A stretch of DNA of 64,000 bases from positions 176,001 to 240,000 of the forward strand of contig CAJNDS010000458.1 in assembly GCA_905221605.1 (NCBI GenBank), read 5' to 3'. This DNA is from Symbiodinium natans (lineage: Eukaryota > Sar > Dinophyceae > Suessiales > Symbiodiniaceae). Under the pieces are notes generated by a model. That model made no database searches, had not been told where the DNA came from, and worked only from the letters and a program-made list of their open reading frames with translations. The translations under genes and the position numbers were made by a program. How positions within the stretch are numbered: the stretch's first letter is position 1; every line of letters starts with the position of its first letter. Positions 34,101 to 36,848 of the stretch are shown piece by piece.

Positions 34101-36076
34101 AGAGGGCTTTAAGGGCGATCCTGGTTCCGGGGTTAGTCCTAGATACCTCCGAACCCTGTTAAGGCCTTTAGGGTTTAGGGTTTAGGCTTAGGGTTTAGGG
34201 TTTAGGGTTTAGGGTTTTGGGGGGCATTTCGGGTTCAGACCTGGCGGCTGAATGAGTCATGGGTCACCCTGCCAACTTCCAGCCGCTGAGGGTTTAGAGT
34301 CTCCGATGGTCACTTCTCCACAAAGTGGTCCCTAAATTCCTTAGAATCAGCGGGCCGTATTGCAAGTCAAGTCCTTGCAGGTTCCCAGATCTTTCAACAT
34401 AACTGAGTCAAGGAACAAGCCTTCAATCATAAGACTATGGGATGTTGCCTAATTATATGAATATGGAGTACTTCTTGGCAGTTATTCTGGGAGGTGTGGG
34501 TTTAGCAAGAAGCAGCCCTGAGCCCTCACCCCTAAATGCCCATGAGAAGATTCAAGCTATTGTTTTCGTCAGGTTTCTAAGGAGAGTGTAGTTTTTAGTA
34601 GGGTGCCTAAGAAGCCTATACAGCTTTTGGCAGTAGCGGCCTCTGTTTAGATTCTTAAGCTAGGGCTTTGGGTTCAGGGTTCAGGAGAGATGAGAAAGCC
34701 TTAGAAACCCCAGCCTCAAATCCCAAATCCCAATCCCCAAAGATGCAGATGCCACAAAGGAGCCGCCGAAGAGCTCCATGTCGCTTCGGCTCTTCAACGC
34801 TTGGCATCTCGGGCCGAAAAACCAAGTCAAAATGACGGGGAGAGGTAGACGTTTGCCCGTCACGCAGGGACGAAACCCTAAACCCTAAAGGATCCCACGT
34901 TTTGAAGCCATTGGGTCTTGCAGTCTAATTCCGAAGGCAATCTGCGTCAATCTGCGTCAATCTGCGTTGCGAATTCGGATCTTCGGGTCTCGGTTTCCAT
35001 CCGTGGTCTTGGTCTTCAGGCTGAGAGTATACCTAGATCTCCTTAGAGAGAGCCCCTTATATTTTCTCCGGGGTGAGCTGCGACAGCCTGCATGTATCAG
35101 ACTTGGCCCTGCTTTCAAGTATGTCGTGCATGCACATTTACATACTTTGATGTTATACGTATTGTTTCTCATGGTTTCGTTGTATTCATTCTTTTGCTTG
35201 CTTGTTTTTCTGCATATGCCTGCCTTGATACTTGTATGTATGTACTTATGTAGGTAGGTATGTATGCATGTAGGTATCTGAGTTGAGAGTTTGAGGCAGC
35301 GCCTTGTGGGCGTTTTGCCTTCGGCTGGGGTTTCCGTTGAGAGTCTCAGGGTTGATTTTGTTTAGGGTTTAGGGTTTAGGGTTTAGGGTTTAGGGTTTAG
35401 GGTTTAGGGTTTAGGGTTTAGGGTTTAGGGTTTAGGGTGTAGGGTGTAGGGTTTAGGGTTTAGGGTTTAGGGTTTAGGGTTTAGGTTCGGGATGGGGGCT
35501 GAACTTGTCTGCGATAGGCACAACGGGGTTTGCACGTGTTGAGCTACGTTCAAGTCCTGCTTCGAGGCTTAAGTAGTTGTAATACCGGGTTTACAGTTCA
35601 CTGCACACGCCTTTTTGTGTTGAACGAAGTGTCACTTGGGGCACTAAACCCACCCTAAGCCCAAAAGCGCTAAAACCCACATACCTCCCCGAAAAGCCCC
35701 TAAACCCTAAACCTTAAACCCTAAACCCTAAACCCTAAACCCTAAACCTGAACCCTGAAGCATGGAGACCTTCAGGGTCGGCCGTAGGTTCTGGGGGTGT
35801 CAAGTTTTTGAGCAGCATGGGGCCGAAGAGGCCCCATGAATGAAGTCCCCCCTAAACCCTAAACCCTAAACCCGAAACCCCAAATCCTAAACCCCAAACC
35901 CTAAACCCGAAACCCTAAACCCTAAACCCCAAACCCCAAACCCTAGCCCTAAACCCTAAACCCTCGGACTCCAAAACCTTCCGAGCCTCCCCCCCCCGTC
36001 CCCCGAAGCTCCGAAGCCCAGGAAGGAGAACCTGGGCAGCGTGAATCCTGCAGAGGAAGCTTTCGCGGCCTCGTAG
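177..36076 (+). CDS. Voltage-sensor 6-TM cation channel with cNMP-binding-like domain (whole gene, about 33 exons)
   Basis: An ion channel of the plasma or an internal membrane, of the EAG/CNG/HCN type. Reading exon by exon on the + strand gives, in order, an acidic N-terminal tail, S1 (7276), S1-S2 loop, S2 (9639), an S3-like exon (10403), S4 with RxxRxxRxxRxxR (11718), S5 (15695 and 16654, with HVLACLWFAVGD), pore helix (17209 and 17813), S6 (20553), C-linker (24055), a cNMP-binding beta-roll (24455-30420), a post-cNBD helix (31180-32181) and a short tail ending in TAG at 36074-36076. Roughly 600 residues are recovered. Pieces are missing where phases do not match: before S1, S4-S5 linker, and S6 to C-linker. 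A GYG filter was not seen. The 5' end is not fixed and may lie left of the window. The family call is firm; exact exon ends are by eye. Confidence 0.85.
443..574. repeat. CCCCAAA then CCCTAAA array
   Basis: About nine CCCCAAA units grade into CCCTAAA units, upstream of the exon at 634. Confidence 0.95.
634..668 (+). CDS. Channel gene, putative N-terminal exon
   Basis: Acceptor CCCACAG is followed by VPFDTLGLEGF; the telomere-like array that starts the next intron supplies the donor GTTTAG. It has a CCCTAAA array upstream and TTTAGGG downstream, the pattern of secure exons. A GA donor at 658 would fit the phase of the exon at 1387. An alternative frame exists upstream (588-632). Confidence 0.32.
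669..750. repeat. TTTAGGG array
   Basis: About 11 near-perfect units starting exactly at the 3' edge of the exon ending at 668. Confidence 0.97.
841..872. repeat. Poly-G tract
   Basis: About 31 G in a row. Other G or C runs of 12 or more occur at 5059, 6307, 9110, 14606-14653, 18645, 26250, 57535, 59658 and 63043. Confidence 0.95.
1007..1346. repeat. Two TTTAGGG arrays
   Basis: Arrays at 1007-1088 and 1252-1346 separated by 160 nt of unique sequence. Confidence 0.95.
1387..1480 (+). CDS. Channel gene, N-terminal exon
   Basis: Acceptor CTGGTCAG, open frame beginning VPDSSASHYSTHSVPVHEPS and ending DEMMLGR, then a textbook GTAAGC donor at 1481. A GC donor at 1476 would instead keep phase with the exon at 2193. 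High third-position GC supports coding. It is hydrophilic, with no recognised domain. Confidence 0.6.
1972..2058. mobile_element. Hairpin element
   Basis: Arms GTGGGTGCTTATGAGCAGGG and CCCTGCCTACAAGTACCCAC; 87 nt in total. Confidence 0.75.
2083..2169. repeat. CCCTAAA array
   Basis: Slightly degenerate units (CCCTAAG, CCCTACA) just upstream of the exon at 2193. Confidence 0.92.
2193..2272 (+). CDS. Channel gene, N-terminal exon with LRPPW motif
   Basis: Acceptor ATCCCAG, then NSEQSEEAEFDLRPPW and a short basic end. An F-x-LRP-x-W segment ahead of S1 is, from memory, common in dinoflagellate channels of this type. GC donor at 2273. CCCTAAA lies upstream and a 130-bp TTTAGGG array downstream. 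Confidence 0.55.
2286..2420. repeat. TTTAGGG array
   Basis: About 19 nearly perfect units downstream of the exon ending at 2272. Confidence 0.97.
2441..2451 (+). CDS. Channel gene, possible 11-nt microexon
   Basis: Sits between acceptor CCCTCTCAG and donor GTGAAA. With the phase-1 end of the previous exon it would contribute L-D-D-R and restore phase for the exon at 4391. Supported only by phase and splice consensus. Confidence 0.3.
3311..3650. repeat. Degenerate tandem repeat, three copies
   Basis: The motif CATCCCTTGC(C/A)A(C/T)GCCAAGG recurs near 3316, 3465 and 3594, each followed by related C-rich sequence with AACACCAAGCCTCAGAC or similar. The units are about 130-150 bp. The frames seen here are probably not coding. 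Confidence 0.75.
3971..4083. mobile_element. Hairpin element
   Basis: Arms CTACTAGTTGCTTAAGAACC and GGTTGTTAAGCAATTAGTAG; 113 nt. Confidence 0.8.
4391..4468 (+). CDS. Channel gene, acidic N-terminal exon
   Basis: Acceptor TAGTTTTCAG, 26 codons starting SREEPTSPEAVAFQRQDV and ending in an acidic run, then donor GTACGG. Only phase 0 is open. The phase step to the S1 exon (starts in phase 1) shows at least one intervening exon was missed. Confidence 0.6.
5942..6082. mobile_element. Hairpin element, family B (ATGGGGGTTTCCGAAA)
   Basis: Termini ACATGGGGGTTTCCGAAA and TTTCGGAAACCCCCCATAT. Confidence 0.83.
6975..7039. mobile_element. Short inverted repeat
   Basis: GGGATTCAGGATGCCATATA and TATATGGCATCCTGCATCCC; 65 nt. 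Confidence 0.78.
7276..7339 (+). CDS. Channel gene, S1 exon
   Basis: Reads VVRPASKPRLFWDMLAIVVL: a basic pre-S1 segment, then RLFWD at the start of S1 as in EAG/CNG-type channels. GC donor at 7340. Splicing to 7774 gives a continuous helix running into YDLVSVPL. Extending the exon to 7353 is open but breaks the phase. Confidence 0.85.
7672..8046. repeat. CCCTAAA and TTAGGG arrays around an exon
   Basis: CCCTAAA at 7672-7744, degenerate TTAGGG at 7853-7902, CCCTAAA/CCCTAAC at 7963-8046; the S1-S2 loop exon lies between the first two. Confidence 0.9.
7774..7837 (+). CDS. Channel gene, end of S1 and S1-S2 loop
   Basis: After GCTGAG the frame reads YDLVSVPLEAFHMQQSDPGL, matching the YDxxxxPLxxF signature at the end of S1 in this family. 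GC donor at 7838. CCCTAAA array upstream, TTAGGG-type repeats downstream. Confidence 0.85.
8229..8292. repeat. Poly-C tract
   Basis: An uninterrupted run of about 52 C (8230-8281), then a short C-rich interruption. The minus-strand poly-glycine frame here is an artefact. Confidence 0.95.
9484..9603. repeat. CCCCAAA/CCCTAAA array
   Basis: Seventeen units ending 36 nt before the S2 exon. Confidence 0.96.
9639..9689 (+). CDS. Channel gene, S2 exon
   Basis: Acceptor GCACTCAG, 17 codons VTLYWMMDIVASFLTAV, then GC donor at 9690. The D-I-V-x-S-F-x-T string is the S2/S3-loop signature of EAG/CNG channels (compare DIVLNFRT). Flanked by CCCTAAA (9484-9603) and TTTAGGG (9715-9783) arrays. Confidence 0.86.
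9715..9783. repeat. TTTAGGG array with TTTCGGG variants
   Basis: Starts 26 nt after the S2 exon. Confidence 0.93.
10403..10473 (+). CDS. Channel gene, probable S3 exon
   Basis: Frame reads VMVLIPDILVFVDDANVAPL, a hydrophobic stretch with the D-D expected near the S3 end. Consensus donor GTCAGC at 10474; GT at 10463 would keep phase 0 with the S4 exon. The S2-S3 linker appears short, so one more exon may lie between. Confidence 0.5.
10550..11366. repeat. Cluster of five telomere-like arrays
   Basis: TTTAGGG at 10550-10598, 10705-10788, 10950-11006 and 11304-11366; CCCTAAA at 11098-11165. The segments GCCAAACCTTTGA and TTCCTTCGACTTTTGATGACCA recur here, the latter in inverted copies at 10920-10942 and 11170-11192. 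Confidence 0.9.
11718..11783 (+). CDS. Channel gene, S4 voltage-sensor exon
   Basis: Twenty-two codons after GATCGAG, including GMARALRAGRLLRFLRCL. Arginines recur every third residue (R-xx-R-xx-R-xx-R-xx-R), the hallmark of an S4 voltage sensor. GT donor at 11784. This exon shows the channel is voltage-sensing rather than merely 6-TM. Confidence 0.9.
11784..15694. other. Channel intron region, S4-S5 linker exon not found
   Basis: Contains the minus-strand broken frame (13571-14122), TTTGGGG-rich sequence (13450-13550), a long C/G tract (14606-14653) and many short TTTAGGG runs. The segment at 12719-12768 (SLRRLRMHLACMVPF) is an open, weak candidate for the missing linker. Confidence 0.4.
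13571..14122 (-). pseudogene. Minus-strand open frame broken by one TGA
   Basis: In one minus-strand frame two blocks (14122-13841 and 13837-13571) are separated by a single TGA at 13840-13838; together they span about 180 codons. Content includes RKYMTVRCVMPSRGGWHDM and the Cys-rich CHFCHARFNFLTKSEK. No family recognised. The block lacks telomere-like repeats and lies inside a channel-gene intron, so an inserted, decaying gene or retro-copy is the simplest reading. Confidence 0.4.
15695..15734 (+). CDS. Channel gene, first half of S5
   Basis: Acceptor GTTTCCCAG, frame LSILKFTMFSLYL, donor GC at 15735. Joining TTG to GCC at 16654 completes Y-L-A-H, the conserved S5 centre. The triplet GCC occurs at both intron ends, so the cut is ambiguous over 3 nt. 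The S4-S5 linker exon upstream was not found. Confidence 0.86.
16154..16217. repeat. CT microsatellite
   Basis: Interrupted (CT)n. A shorter (CT)n is at 23083-23107 and (TG)n at 18531-18551. Confidence 0.95.
16348..16421. mobile_element. Hairpin element, family A (GGGATGTTCCCCC)
   Basis: 74-nt element with terminal inverted repeats GGGATGTTCCCCCTTATAC and its complement. No coding capacity; MITE-like. Located in the intron between the two S5 exons. Confidence 0.85.
16654..16734 (+). CDS. Channel gene, second half of S5 and turret
   Basis: Twenty-seven codons beginning AHVLACLWFAVGDVEQGW. H-x-x-A-C-L-W-x-x-x-G is diagnostic of S5/turret in EAG, CNG and HCN channels (HWLACxWY). GT donor at 16735. 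CCCTAAA repeats upstream and TTTAGGG repeats downstream. Confidence 0.95.
17033..17129. mobile_element. Hairpin element, family A
   Basis: Same termini, with inner motif GAACAGTCCT...AAGGACTGTTAGTATAAGGGGG. Confidence 0.83.
17209..17246 (+). CDS. Channel gene, pore-helix start
   Basis: Acceptor GCCTCCAG, frame DVPFFEQYTTAV plus CA of the next codon; GC donor at 17247. Y-x-T-A-x-x-W is the pore-helix entry of this family, the W being supplied by the next exon. Confidence 0.85.
17813..17860 (+). CDS. Channel gene, pore exon without GYG
   Basis: After CTGCTCAG the frame reads WALSRVHPSTIQFSM, with a GC donor at 17861. This is where T-x-G-Y-G would be expected. The sequence instead gives H-P-S-T-I-Q, so the filter is atypical. 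From memory, many dinoflagellate channels of this group have similarly altered filters. Confidence 0.8.
18823..18977. repeat. CCCTAAA array
   Basis: About 21 perfect units ending 25 nt before the exon at 19002. Confidence 0.97.
19002..19042 (+). CDS. Channel gene, pore-S6 link
   Basis: Phase-2 acceptor CAATCTGAG, frame LKTPYERALAICA, GC donor at 19043. P-x-x-E-R-x-x-x-I precedes S6 in this family (P-T-N-x-x-E-R). The open frame runs on to 19081, but the phase of the next exon favours the earlier end. Confidence 0.75.
19233..19368. repeat. GGGAGACAAA minisatellite
   Basis: Roughly ten imperfect copies of a 10-bp unit in two blocks. Confidence 0.9.
19566..19801. repeat. Homogeneous CCCCAAA array passing into CCCTAAA
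   Basis: About 22 successive CCCCAAA units with almost no error (19566-19722), then CCCTAAA variants. The open frames predicted here are artefacts of the 7-bp periodicity. Confidence 0.97.
20378..20447. mobile_element. Hairpin element, family A, left end lost
   Basis: Retains CAGTCCTGTAGGGATTATG and the right end TATAAGGGGGAACATCCC. Confidence 0.75.
20460..20521. repeat. CCCTAAA array
   Basis: About eight units upstream of the S6 exon; TTTAGGG units follow that exon at 20665-20725. Confidence 0.93.
20553..20619 (+). CDS. Channel gene, S6 exon
   Basis: Acceptor GGTTTTATAG, frame LGLSSVFISSITNTMAETG, donor GTCCAA. The S-S-x-x-S-S-I-T-N-x-M pattern is S6 of dinoflagellate/ciliate CNG-like channels. 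It ends in phase 2 whereas the exon at 24055 starts in phase 0, so a C-linker exon is missing between them. Confidence 0.86.
20735..20840. repeat. Dispersed repeat, copy 1
   Basis: Shares ACTACTCATAGCATTCC...CATGG(C/T)CCCTTT and CTAATTATCAAGG with 40935-41045. Confidence 0.7.
22069..22158. repeat. Direct repeat of about 31 bp
   Basis: CCCTTCTTGT...GTGGTTCAGAGTTTTGGTGTTAG occurs twice about 53 bp apart. Confidence 0.85.
23178..23276. mobile_element. Hairpin element, family A
   Basis: GGATGTTCCCCCGTATACTA to AACGGGGAACATCC with a diverged centre. Confidence 0.82.
23876..24050. repeat. CCCTAAA array
   Basis: About 25 units, ending only 4 nt before the C-linker exon at 24055. Confidence 0.97.
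24055..24144 (+). CDS. Channel gene, C-linker exon
   Basis: Thirty codons including MSVKRYVEREHSRKKSLQTQ and ending ETLPQ. R-V-x-R-Y-x-E with a following L-P is the C-linker signature. Intron runs GAG...CAG, a GA donor with GAG at both edges, joining LPQ to EILREL. A 175-bp CCCTAAA array abuts the acceptor. Confidence 0.9.
24320..24757. repeat. CCCTAAA and TTTAGGG/TTCAGGG arrays around an exon
   Basis: CCCTAAA at 24320-24418 precedes and a 240-bp TTTAGGG/TTCAGGG array at 24517-24757 follows the exon at 24455-24514. TTCAGGG variants occur in runs, suggesting block duplication. Confidence 0.95.
24455..24514 (+). CDS. Channel gene, end of C-linker
   Basis: Acceptor TTTTGCAG, 20 codons EILRELFHEARCQALMHPSV, which matches L-x-x-E-L-x-x-E...HP of the C-linker and start of the cNMP-binding domain. 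GC donor at 24515 (or one base earlier, since a shared G leaves the cut ambiguous). Confidence 0.9.
24985..25227. repeat. CCCCAAA and TTTAGGG/TTTGGGG arrays around an exon
   Basis: 24985-25066 precedes and 25143-25227 follows the exon at 25087-25120. Both sides share the G-variant (CCCCAAA against TTTGGGG). Confidence 0.92.
25087..25120 (+). CDS. Channel gene, cNBD helix A
   Basis: Frame HHEFFDELGRK, corresponding to HPFF-x-x-L at the start of the cNMP-binding domain. GC donor at 25121. CCCCAAA array upstream and TTTAGGG array downstream. Confidence 0.85.
25501..25602. mobile_element. Family B-related remnant
   Basis: AACAAGGACCCCAATAAGGTACCC and CTTCGGAAACCCC resemble family B inner and right ends; the left arm is diverged. 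A similar remnant is at 31620-31700. Confidence 0.5.
25637..25682 (+). CDS. Channel gene, cNBD exon
   Basis: After GTTGAG the frame reads DPMMEMDLCSKAITE. L-C-x-x-A-I precedes the first beta strand of the domain. GA donor at 25683; the leftover A pairs with GT at 26095 to encode S. The frame stays open well past this end, so the 3' boundary rests on phase. Confidence 0.78.
26014..26083. repeat. CCCTAAA array
   Basis: Nine units, 11 nt upstream of the exon at 26095; TTTAGGG units follow at 26170-26222. Confidence 0.95.
26095..26144 (+). CDS. Channel gene, cNBD beta-roll exon
   Basis: Frame YILRHDKIFLPHEPAT: D-x-I-F-x-x-x-x-x-A-T is the beta2-beta3 segment of cyclic-nucleotide-binding folds. 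GC donor at 26145, with GCC beginning both the intron and the next exon. Confidence 0.9.
26455..26499 (+). CDS. Channel gene, cNBD beta-roll exon
   Basis: Acceptor GTCCTCAG, frame AMYMLCNGRCRYSYK. A-x-M-Y-x-x-x-x-G corresponds to the A-x-x-MYFV-x-x-G strand. GC donor at 26500. The open frame continues but leaves the family pattern. Confidence 0.88.
26870..26889 (+). CDS. Channel gene, 20-nt exon
   Basis: Acceptor TACTTCCAG and donor GTGCGC enclose codons for PSHRVN plus AG. Entry phase 0 and exit phase 2 link the exon at 26455 to the one at 28509. CCCTAAA-type repeats upstream and a TTTAGGG array downstream match the general exon context. Confidence 0.5.
27591..27652. mobile_element. Hairpin element, family A, short form
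   Basis: Palindromic core CCCCCTATCATAGTCC/GGACTATGATAGGGGG and the right end GGGAACATCCC. Confidence 0.75.
28195..28301. mobile_element. Hairpin element
   Basis: Arms AGGGTCCATTTGTAGTACGG and its imperfect complement ending GAATGGACCCT. A related fragment lies at 21955-22015. Confidence 0.75.
28322..28506. repeat. CCCTAAA array with CCCCGAC variants
   Basis: 185 bp abutting the acceptor of the exon at 28509. Confidence 0.95.
28509..28560 (+). CDS. Channel gene, cNBD loop insertion
   Basis: Preceded by a 185-bp CCCTAAA array and AAACCCAG. In phase 2 it reads MDIISGGGSKKPSNTNS, then a GC donor. A flexible hydrophilic insert fits a loop between beta strands. A second frame (DGYHLWRWIQEAVEH) is also open, so the frame choice rests on phase. 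Confidence 0.58.
28872..28930. repeat. AT microsatellite
   Basis: Interrupted (AT)n. Others at 17916-17937, 46882-46925, 57505-57531 and 59682-59712. Confidence 0.95.
29246..29337 (+). CDS. Channel gene, cNBD core exon
   Basis: After CATAG the frame reads VEKLTTATVTEKVLITRKHC and continues LSEHSLWVKDL. E-x-x-L-W is the conserved phosphate-binding-cassette-side helix of dinoflagellate cNBDs. GA donor at 29338. The classic PBC arginine (R-x-A) is not visible, so nucleotide binding is doubtful. Confidence 0.85.
29395..29479. mobile_element. Hairpin element, family A, degraded
   Basis: Right end AAAAGGGGCAACATCCC and inner AAGGACTGTATAAGT. Confidence 0.65.
30064..30173. repeat. CCCTAAA array
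   Basis: About 15 units; the last unit runs directly into the CCTAG acceptor of the exon at 30176. Confidence 0.96.
30176..30201 (+). CDS. Channel gene, short cNBD exon
   Basis: Directly follows a 110-bp CCCTAAA array ending in CCTAG. Reads GNLFDQMV, equivalent to H-x-G-x-L after the E-x-x-L-W motif. GA donor at 30202 keeps phase 1 with the exon at 30359. Confidence 0.68.
30359..30420 (+). CDS. Channel gene, cNBD last strand
   Basis: Acceptor AACCGCAG, frame RVQAYKDGWLLSMNSDEAYK, corresponding to L-x-A-x-x-x-x-x-L-x-x-x-x-x-x-F that closes the beta-roll and begins helix C. GA donor at 30421 in phase 0. Confidence 0.86.
30511..30612. mobile_element. Hairpin element, family A
   Basis: GGGATGCTCCCATTATACGA ... 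TATCAGGGGGAACAC. Confidence 0.78.
31101..31360. repeat. CCCTAAA and TTTAGGG arrays around an exon
   Basis: 31101-31166 upstream and 31257-31360 downstream of the exon at 31180-31212; both nearly perfect. Confidence 0.96.
31180..31212 (+). CDS. Channel gene, post-cNBD helix exon
   Basis: Acceptor TTCCGCCGCAG, frame AIQAHPNSLLE, GC donor at 31213. Both junctions carry GAGGC, a five-base direct repeat. Upstream CCCTAAA and downstream TTTAGGG arrays are both close to perfect. Confidence 0.8.
31764..31893. repeat. CCCTAAA array
   Basis: About 18 units within a channel intron. Confidence 0.96.
32147..32181 (+). CDS. Channel gene, YAxxFVxxLN-type helix
   Basis: Frame ATLHARQFVEAL, completed to A-L-N by the next exon, matching the Y-A-x-x-F-V-x-x-L-N helix that follows the cNBD in dinoflagellate channels (recalled pattern). 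GA donor at 32182. Confidence 0.84.
32221..32530. repeat. Minisatellite of about 41 bp, 7-8 copies
   Basis: Unit GTACCCTTTACCCC(T)nGGTTATGGG followed by TTCCCCTTTAA, varying mainly in T-run length. It expands one end of a dispersed element, a single copy of which is at 29862-29975 and shares the downstream GGTGCCCT...GGGCTGCCAAG. Confidence 0.93.
32850..32901 (+). CDS. Channel gene, C-terminal exon
   Basis: Acceptor CTCTGCACAG, frame NVSYEDAHFALGAAESS. A GA donor at 32902 keeps phase 0 with 33864; GT donors at 32897 and 32906 are alternatives. Confidence 0.68.
33437..33520. mobile_element. Hairpin element, family A
   Basis: GGGATGTTCCCCCTTCTAC ... GTAAGATGGGGAGCATCCC. Confidence 0.83.
33725..34024. 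repeat. CCCTAAA and TTTAGGG/TTTGGGG arrays around an exon
   Basis: 33725-33795 upstream and 33924-34024 downstream of the exon at 33864-33910; the latter contains GTGTAGG and TTTGGGG variant blocks. Confidence 0.94.
33864..33910 (+). CDS. Channel gene, C-terminal exon
   Basis: Strong polypyrimidine acceptor CCATTTCCAG, frame PHDFDQAPWQIGAGI, GC donor at 33911. The opposite strand is also open here with a GTAAG, but the exon's array context and phase fit the + strand gene. Confidence 0.7.
34025..35358. other. Mostly unique intron sequence
   Basis: Part of the last channel intron. Short open frames on both strands near 34970-35257 and 34681-34863 lack conserved peptides. A triple TCTGCGTCAA repeat is at 34941-34965. 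I see no gene. Confidence 0.4.
35359..35487. repeat. TTTAGGG array
   Basis: About 18 units in the last channel intron. Confidence 0.96.
36022..36076 (+). CDS. Channel gene, terminal exon
   Basis: Acceptor GAAGCCCAG, frame KENLGSVNPAEEAFAAS then TAG. The phase matches GG|G from the exon at 33864. Because many dinoflagellate mRNAs lack AATAAA, no poly(A) signal was sought as proof. Confidence 0.75.
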
Positions 36077-36789
36077 GAAAGGAGCGGTGTGATCTCCTTG
36101 GTTTAGGGTTTAGAATTTAGGGTTTAGGGTTAGGGTCTAGGGTTTAGGTGTTAGGGTGACTCTGAGTCTCGTCCTCCCCTCGATGCGGGGAGAATCCCCT
36201 CTGACGTAGAACCATTTTGACACAACCGTGCCACCTGGAACCATGATAGAAGTCATAGGGGTTATGGCCCTAAATACCCACAACCCTCAACCCTAAACCT
36301 TAAACCCTCAACCCTAAACCGACAGTCCACGTTTTGCGACTTCTGTCGTCTTGGTTCAGGGTCCCGGGTTGAGGGTTTCGGATTTAGGGGTTCCAGGGCT
36401 CATGATACGACAACTTCAAAAAGCGCATCCCAAAACAGAAGGCTCGCAACCCTAAAACCCACAACGCAGGGCCAGGGTTTTGTACCCATGGGGCCAACTC
36501 TTAACCCCAAAGTAGCCGTAGCCATTGTGGGGCTTATTGGGCTCTTGCTCACGAACTTATATTAAGTTACCATACTCAGAAGGTTGCCAGCCTACTTAGC
36601 GAGAACTGAGTTTCAGGGTCTAGGGTTCAGGGTGTTCCCAAATTGTGTTTGTTGCGGTTGTTATAGGCCTAAGCCCTAAACCCTAGTTCCAACCCTAGAC
36701 CCTAGACCCTAAACCCTAAACCCTGAAACCCTGAAACCCTGAAACCCTAAACCCTAGACCCTAGACCCTACAAACTGCAACCCCTGCAG
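36077..36789. other. Intergenic interval, channel to beta-helix gene
   Basis: No recognisable promoter, TATA or poly(A) signal. Holds CCCTAAA variants with CCTAGAC and CCTGAAA spacers (36663-36770). The first exon of the beta-helix gene may be hidden here. Confidence 0.4.
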
Positions 36790-36848
36790 CCCTCACGTCG
36801 GGCGCCAAGCTCGTGGTTCCCGGCGGCGCGGGAGACAGATCGCCACAG
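36790..36848 (+). CDS. Beta-helix gene, 5' exon
   Basis: Acceptor CCCCTGCAG, frame LTSGAKLVVPGGAGDRSPQ, donor GTCTGT. High third-position GC. First exon recognised; the start codon was not located. Confidence 0.65.
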
